Shown: piece by piece, positions 61,119 through 64,000 of the stretch | Layout of the letters: each line of letters opens with the position of its first letter | Numbering within the stretch: position 1 is the stretch's first letter | Assembly (NCBI RefSeq): GCF_051216895.1 | Contig: NZ_JBPKAO010000009.1 | Span: forward strand, 1 to 64,000 | Origin: Aquipuribacter sp051216895 | Lineage (GTDB): Bacteria; Actinomycetota; Actinomycetes; Actinomycetales; JBBAYJ01 | Reading direction: 5' to 3' | DNA: 64,000 nt | The notes under the pieces: model-generated | The model's database searches: none | What the model was told of the DNA's origin: nothing | The model's input: only the letters and a program-made list of their open reading frames with translations | Position numbers and translations under genes: made by a program

Positions 61119-61762
61119 CGGGTAGGGACGGGGATCAGCAGCCGCACCTCGAAGAGTCGGAAGGACTCCTCGGCGGCCCCGACCGCACGGTCGACGGCGT
61201 CGAGGTGGCCCTGCGGCTCCAGCTCGTCCAGCCTTCGCTGGAGCGACCGCCAGCGTGTGGTCAGGTCAGGTAGTCCTGCGCCGGTGAAGAAGGCCACCGG
61301 TACGTCGGGGCCGAGCGCGGCCCGTGCGTGGCGGGCCACGAGCCGGCCACCCAGCGCAGAGCCCTCGAGGACGTACAGCCGACCCAGCGCCTCCGGGAGG
61401 CCCATGAGCGGCGCCGCGCCCACGGCGGTCGACAACCGGTCAGGAACAGCCTCGCCCCACCGCCCGAGCTGCACGAGGTCGGCGCCGAGCAGGTGCGCCC
61501 GGGACCGTAGGTCCATCCCGAGGCTCGGCGTGGTCGCCCCGGCGTCCCACGAGGCCAAGGCGTCCTCCATCGGTGCGTAGTACCCGTGAAGGCGCACGAG
61601 GAGATCGGTGTACGTGGCGCGGGTGGCGAGTCGCCGGTCGACGTCGAACGCCGCCTCCGCCCGTGCGTGCGCCTCTCGCGTGCGCTGCCGCAGCAGCTCG
61701 GAGGCAGTGCTGGTGCGGGTGGCCCGCCGGGCGCTCCCGAGCGGGCGCCGATGTGGGGTCAC
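61115..61762 (-). CDS. bphO: BphO-type haem oxygenase
   Basis: Opens haem to biliverdin, the chromophore of the downstream phytochrome. Family marks are LRQRTREAHARAEAAFD (proximal His in REAHAR) and LGRLYVLEGSALGGRLVARH. From the GTG at 61762 it has about 215 residues, the usual size; the open frame reaches 61930 and other GTG codons at 61771 and 61798 are possible, since no clear ribosome binding site decides. It overlaps bphP by ATGA, so the two are translated together. Confidence 0.9.
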   Translation of the reverse strand: MTPHRRPLGSARRATRTSTASELLRQRTREAHARAEAAFDVDRRLATRATYTDLLVRLHGYYAPMEDALASWDAGATTPSLGMDLRSRAHLLGADLVQLGRWGEAVPDRLSTAVGAAPLMGLPEALGRLYVLEGSALGGRLVARHARAALGPDVPVAFFTGAGLPDLTTRWRSLQRRLDELEPQGHLDAVDRAVGAAEESFRLFEVRLLIPVPTR

Positions 61763-62113
61763 GGGCGCCACGCGCTCCTCGTCGACGATCCTGTGCACGA
61801 CACCACCTCGGGACTCGCGGAGCACTGCTCCTGCGGGTCCTGGCAGGTCACGCCGACGGCGTTGTCGTTCAAACGTACTCTCTCGCCGCCGCCGACAACC
61901 GCACTGCAGTCCGTCAGCCGTCAGGTGCACGTCGGTGACTCCGAGACCGTCGCAGAGAGCGGCACGGACCTGAGGGGCGGGATGGTGTCAGACCGTCGTG
62001 CTCCGGGCCTTCGTCGTCCCGGCGGCGCACGTCGAGCGGGGCCGCGCTGGGCCGTCAGGGCAGACCGCGACGACATCCCCTCGTCGGCGCCCCGGAGCGA
62101 GCACCATGGGTCG
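61763..62113. promoter_or_regulatory. Intergenic control region between bphO and the SpoIIE gene
   Basis: About 350 bp with no well-supported gene. It contains an inverted repeat, gttgtcg (61861-61867) and cgacaac (61893-61899), in a comparatively AT-rich stretch; on the minus strand TTGTCG and TACGTT about 15 bp apart are a weak promoter candidate for bphO. The flanking open frames could extend into it. The SpoIIE gene could start as early as 61982. Confidence 0.4.
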
Positions 62114-63886
62114 GTGGCCCAGGTGCTGGCGGGACTGCTGGTCGTGGCGGGCGTGCTGCTCGCCGGTCTCGCGCTGTCCGTGGCCAGGACCCGCGGCGCC
62201 CAGGCGGGGCGACCGCTGGCGCTGCTGCTCGTCGCCGCGGCCTGGTGGGGGCTGGCGGGTGCGGTGGAGCTGTCGGTGGCCGACCCGGACGCGCGGGTCG
62301 ACTGGGGCGACCTCAAGTACGTCGGCATCGTGCTGGTGCCGCCGGCCTGGTTGGTGTTCGTTCTGCTGTTCACGGGCCGGCGGGCCTGGGTCACCCCGAT
62401 GACGACGACCGTCCTCGCCGTCGAGCCGGCGCTGGTGCTGGCGGCCCTCGCCGTCCCCACCACCCACGACCTGTTCCGCTACCTCCCCGAGTCGCAGGTG
62501 GGGGAGCCGCTGCCGGTGGTGGCGGTCGGCCCGCTGTTCTGGGTGCACGCGGTCTACGCCTACGTCCTGGTGCTCGTCGCGACGGTGATGTTCGTCCGGG
62601 CGCTGCTACGGGCCAGCCGCGCCTACCGCGGGCTGTCCGTCGTCCTGGTGGTGGCGGCCGTGCTGCCCTGGACCGCCAACCTGCTCTTCAACCTGGGGGT
62701 CGGGCCCTTCGCCCTGGTGGACCTGACCCCGTTCCTGTTCGTCCTCAGCGGGGCGTTCCTGGTGCACGGGCTGCTGCACGGGCGGCTGATGACGCTGGCC
62801 GGGGTGGCGCGCGACGTCGTCGTGGACAGCATGGCCGACGGCGTGCTCGTGGTGGACGCCTTCGACCGCGTCGTCGAGGCCAACCCGGCCGCCCGGGCCC
62901 TGCTGGCGCCCGGACGCCCCCCGCTGGGCGTGCCGCTGCCGGAGCTGCTGCCGGGCTACCCGGCCGAGGAGGTGACGGTCGGCGAGGCGGCGGCCGCCCG
63001 GACCGTGGAGGTGCGGCGGCAGCCGCTGCCCGACCGGTCGGGCGCCGACGCCGGGCAGCTGGTCCTGCTGCGCGACGTGACGGCGCGCCGGGCCGCCGAG
63101 GACCAGGTGGCCGTCCTGCTGCGAGAGCGCACGAGGATCGCCCTGGCCCTGGAGACGGCCCTGCGGCCCGCGGCCCTGCCCGCGGTGCCGGGGCTGGTCA
63201 CCGCGGCGCTCTACCGCCCCGCCGGCCGCGGCGAGGAGATCGGCGGCGACTTCTACGAGGTCTTCCCGCTCGGTGACGGTCGCTGGTGCGCCGTGCTGGG
63301 CGACGTGGCGGGCAAGGGCGCCCAGGCCGCGGCCGTGACGGCCCGGGTGCGCTTCACCGTCCGTGCGCTCGCCCCCGGGGCCGGGCGACCGCACCGGATC
63401 GTGCGCCAGGTCAACGCCGCCATGACCGCGGAGGGGGAGGACGACGAGGCCTTCTGCACGTTGGCCCTGGTCGTCCTGCGGCCCCACGCCGGTGGCGTGC
63501 ACGCCGAGATCGCCCTGGCGGGGCACCACCAGCCGCTGCTGCGTCGCGCCGACGGGCGGGTGGAGACCGTGGGTGAGCCGGGTACCGCCCTGGGCCTGCT
63601 GCCGGACCCCGTGGTGGTGTCCACCGCGGTGGAGCTGGCCGCCGGGGACGCGCTCTGCCTGTTCACCGACGGACTCGTCGAGGCCCGGGACGCGTGCGGC
63701 GAGGAGCTGGGCGCGGACCGGGTCGCCGACGTCCTCGCCGCGGTGGACGTCGCGGCCCCCGCGGGCGCCGACACCGTGCTGGACCTGCTGGACAGCTCGG
63801 CCCGGTCGTGGCACGGCGGTGAGCTGACCGACGACGTGGCCGTGCTGCTGCTCAAGGCCGACCCGGGACGGGGGGCCCCGTCCTGA
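62114..63886 (+). CDS. Seven-helix sensor with PAS and SpoIIE/PP2C phosphatase domain
   Basis: A 590-residue membrane phosphatase. The first 225 residues have seven hydrophobic helices resembling the N-terminal 7TM region of histidine kinases (PF16927). A PAS domain follows (about 235-335; DSMADGVLVVDAFDRVVEAN), then a SpoIIE-type PP2C domain (about 355-590) with EIGGDFYEVFPL, LGDVAGKGAQAAA, LFTDGLVEARD and LTDDVAVLLL, holding the metal-binding Asp residues. Such enzymes dephosphorylate anti-anti-sigma factors, linking stress to alternative sigma factors. Start uncertain: GTG at 62114 is used. Divergent from the bphO-bphP operon. Confidence 0.88.
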   Translation: MAQVLAGLLVVAGVLLAGLALSVARTRGAQAGRPLALLLVAAAWWGLAGAVELSVADPDARVDWGDLKYVGIVLVPPAWLVFVLLFTGRRAWVTPMTTTVLAVEPALVLAALAVPTTHDLFRYLPESQVGEPLPVVAVGPLFWVHAVYAYVLVLVATVMFVRALLRASRAYRGLSVVLVVAAVLPWTANLLFNLGVGPFALVDLTPFLFVLSGAFLVHGLLHGRLMTLAGVARDVVVDSMADGVLVVDAFDRVVEANPAARALLAPGRPPLGVPLPELLPGYPAEEVTVGEAAAARTVEVRRQPLPDRSGADAGQLVLLRDVTARRAAEDQVAVLLRERTRIALALETALRPAALPAVPGLVTAALYRPAGRGEEIGGDFYEVFPLGDGRWCAVLGDVAGKGAQAAAVTARVRFTVRALAPGAGRPHRIVRQVNAAMTAEGEDDEAFCTLALVVLRPHAGGVHAEIALAGHHQPLLRRADGRVETVGEPGTALGLLPDPVVVSTAVELAAGDALCLFTDGLVEARDACGEELGADRVADVLAAVDVAAPAGADTVLDLLDSSARSWHGGELTDDVAVLLLKADPGRGAPS

Positions 63887-64000
63887 CCAATTCGGTCGGA
63901 CGCGGGAACAAACCCGCTGCGGCGCCGGTTGCCCCGCTTCGGCGAGGCAGTCCTCGACCCGACGGTCTCCCGAGGCCGCGCCCGGCACGCTCTTTCGACA

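Noticed and set aside
63887..64000. Possible further gene or promoter at the right edge
   Set aside because: Only a weak 5-bp stem (63902-63917) is seen after the phosphatase stop; no supported reading frame or promoter.

Overview
The window is chromosomal DNA of a very GC-rich actinobacterium. Signs are the strong GC bias at third codon positions, many GTG starts, WhiB7 with its attenuated leader, mycoredoxin, AdnAB, UvrD2, MoeZ and an initiator tRNA with a C1:U72 mismatch. The genus cannot be fixed from this sequence; HNH/DUF222 genes, a bacteriophytochrome and an animal-type haem peroxidase fit soil or surface lineages such as Geodermatophilaceae, Kineosporiaceae or Cellulomonadaceae. The assembly is a draft: N runs lie at 369, 1159-1187, 1951, 2623-2625 and 47177-47334.

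Layout. 1-2514: one HNH/DUF222 endonuclease gene on the minus strand, broken by four N junctions, each flanked by duplicated sequence. 2773-10225: accessory regulatory and exported functions, namely signal peptidase I overlapping a multicopper oxidase, a divergent SARP/BTAD regulator with heptamer repeats upstream, a NarL-type two-component pair, and a lytic transglycosylase. 10240-15561: a very large secreted haem peroxidase with calcium-binding repeats, upstream of the transglycosylase in an apparent operon. 15691-22427: CoA-ester lyase, Dps, a stress protein, two peptidases, a PHP phosphoesterase and an MpaB-like oxygenase.

22490-57994 is a conserved actinobacterial core neighbourhood. It matches, from memory and in inverted order, the Mycobacterium tuberculosis region Rv3193c-Rv3211: DEAD-box helicase, MiaE-like protein, DUF3107, TetR, MoeZ, AdnA/AdnB, NudC, mycoredoxin, UvrD2, WhiB7, UbiB-like kinase, DUF2342 protease, Lon-like PDZ protease and UPF0182. 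Lineage-specific inserts include a membrane protein/GntR/TetR operon with a palindromic operator candidate and a DUF4097 plus two-component cassette. The whiB7 leader can be read in detail: A-tract promoter, 54-codon upstream ORF and a strong attenuator hairpin.

58064-63886: an initiator tRNA with a strong terminator, then a light-signalling block. Haem oxygenase (bphO) overlaps a bacteriophytochrome with GGDEF and EAL output. Divergent from it is a seven-helix PAS-SpoIIE phosphatase. Haem oxygenase would supply biliverdin to the phytochrome, which would control cyclic-di-GMP.

No prophage, insertion sequence, CRISPR array or rRNA was seen. Several starts are preceded by a TAnnnT hexamer 6-9 nt upstream, suggesting leaderless transcripts are common here.
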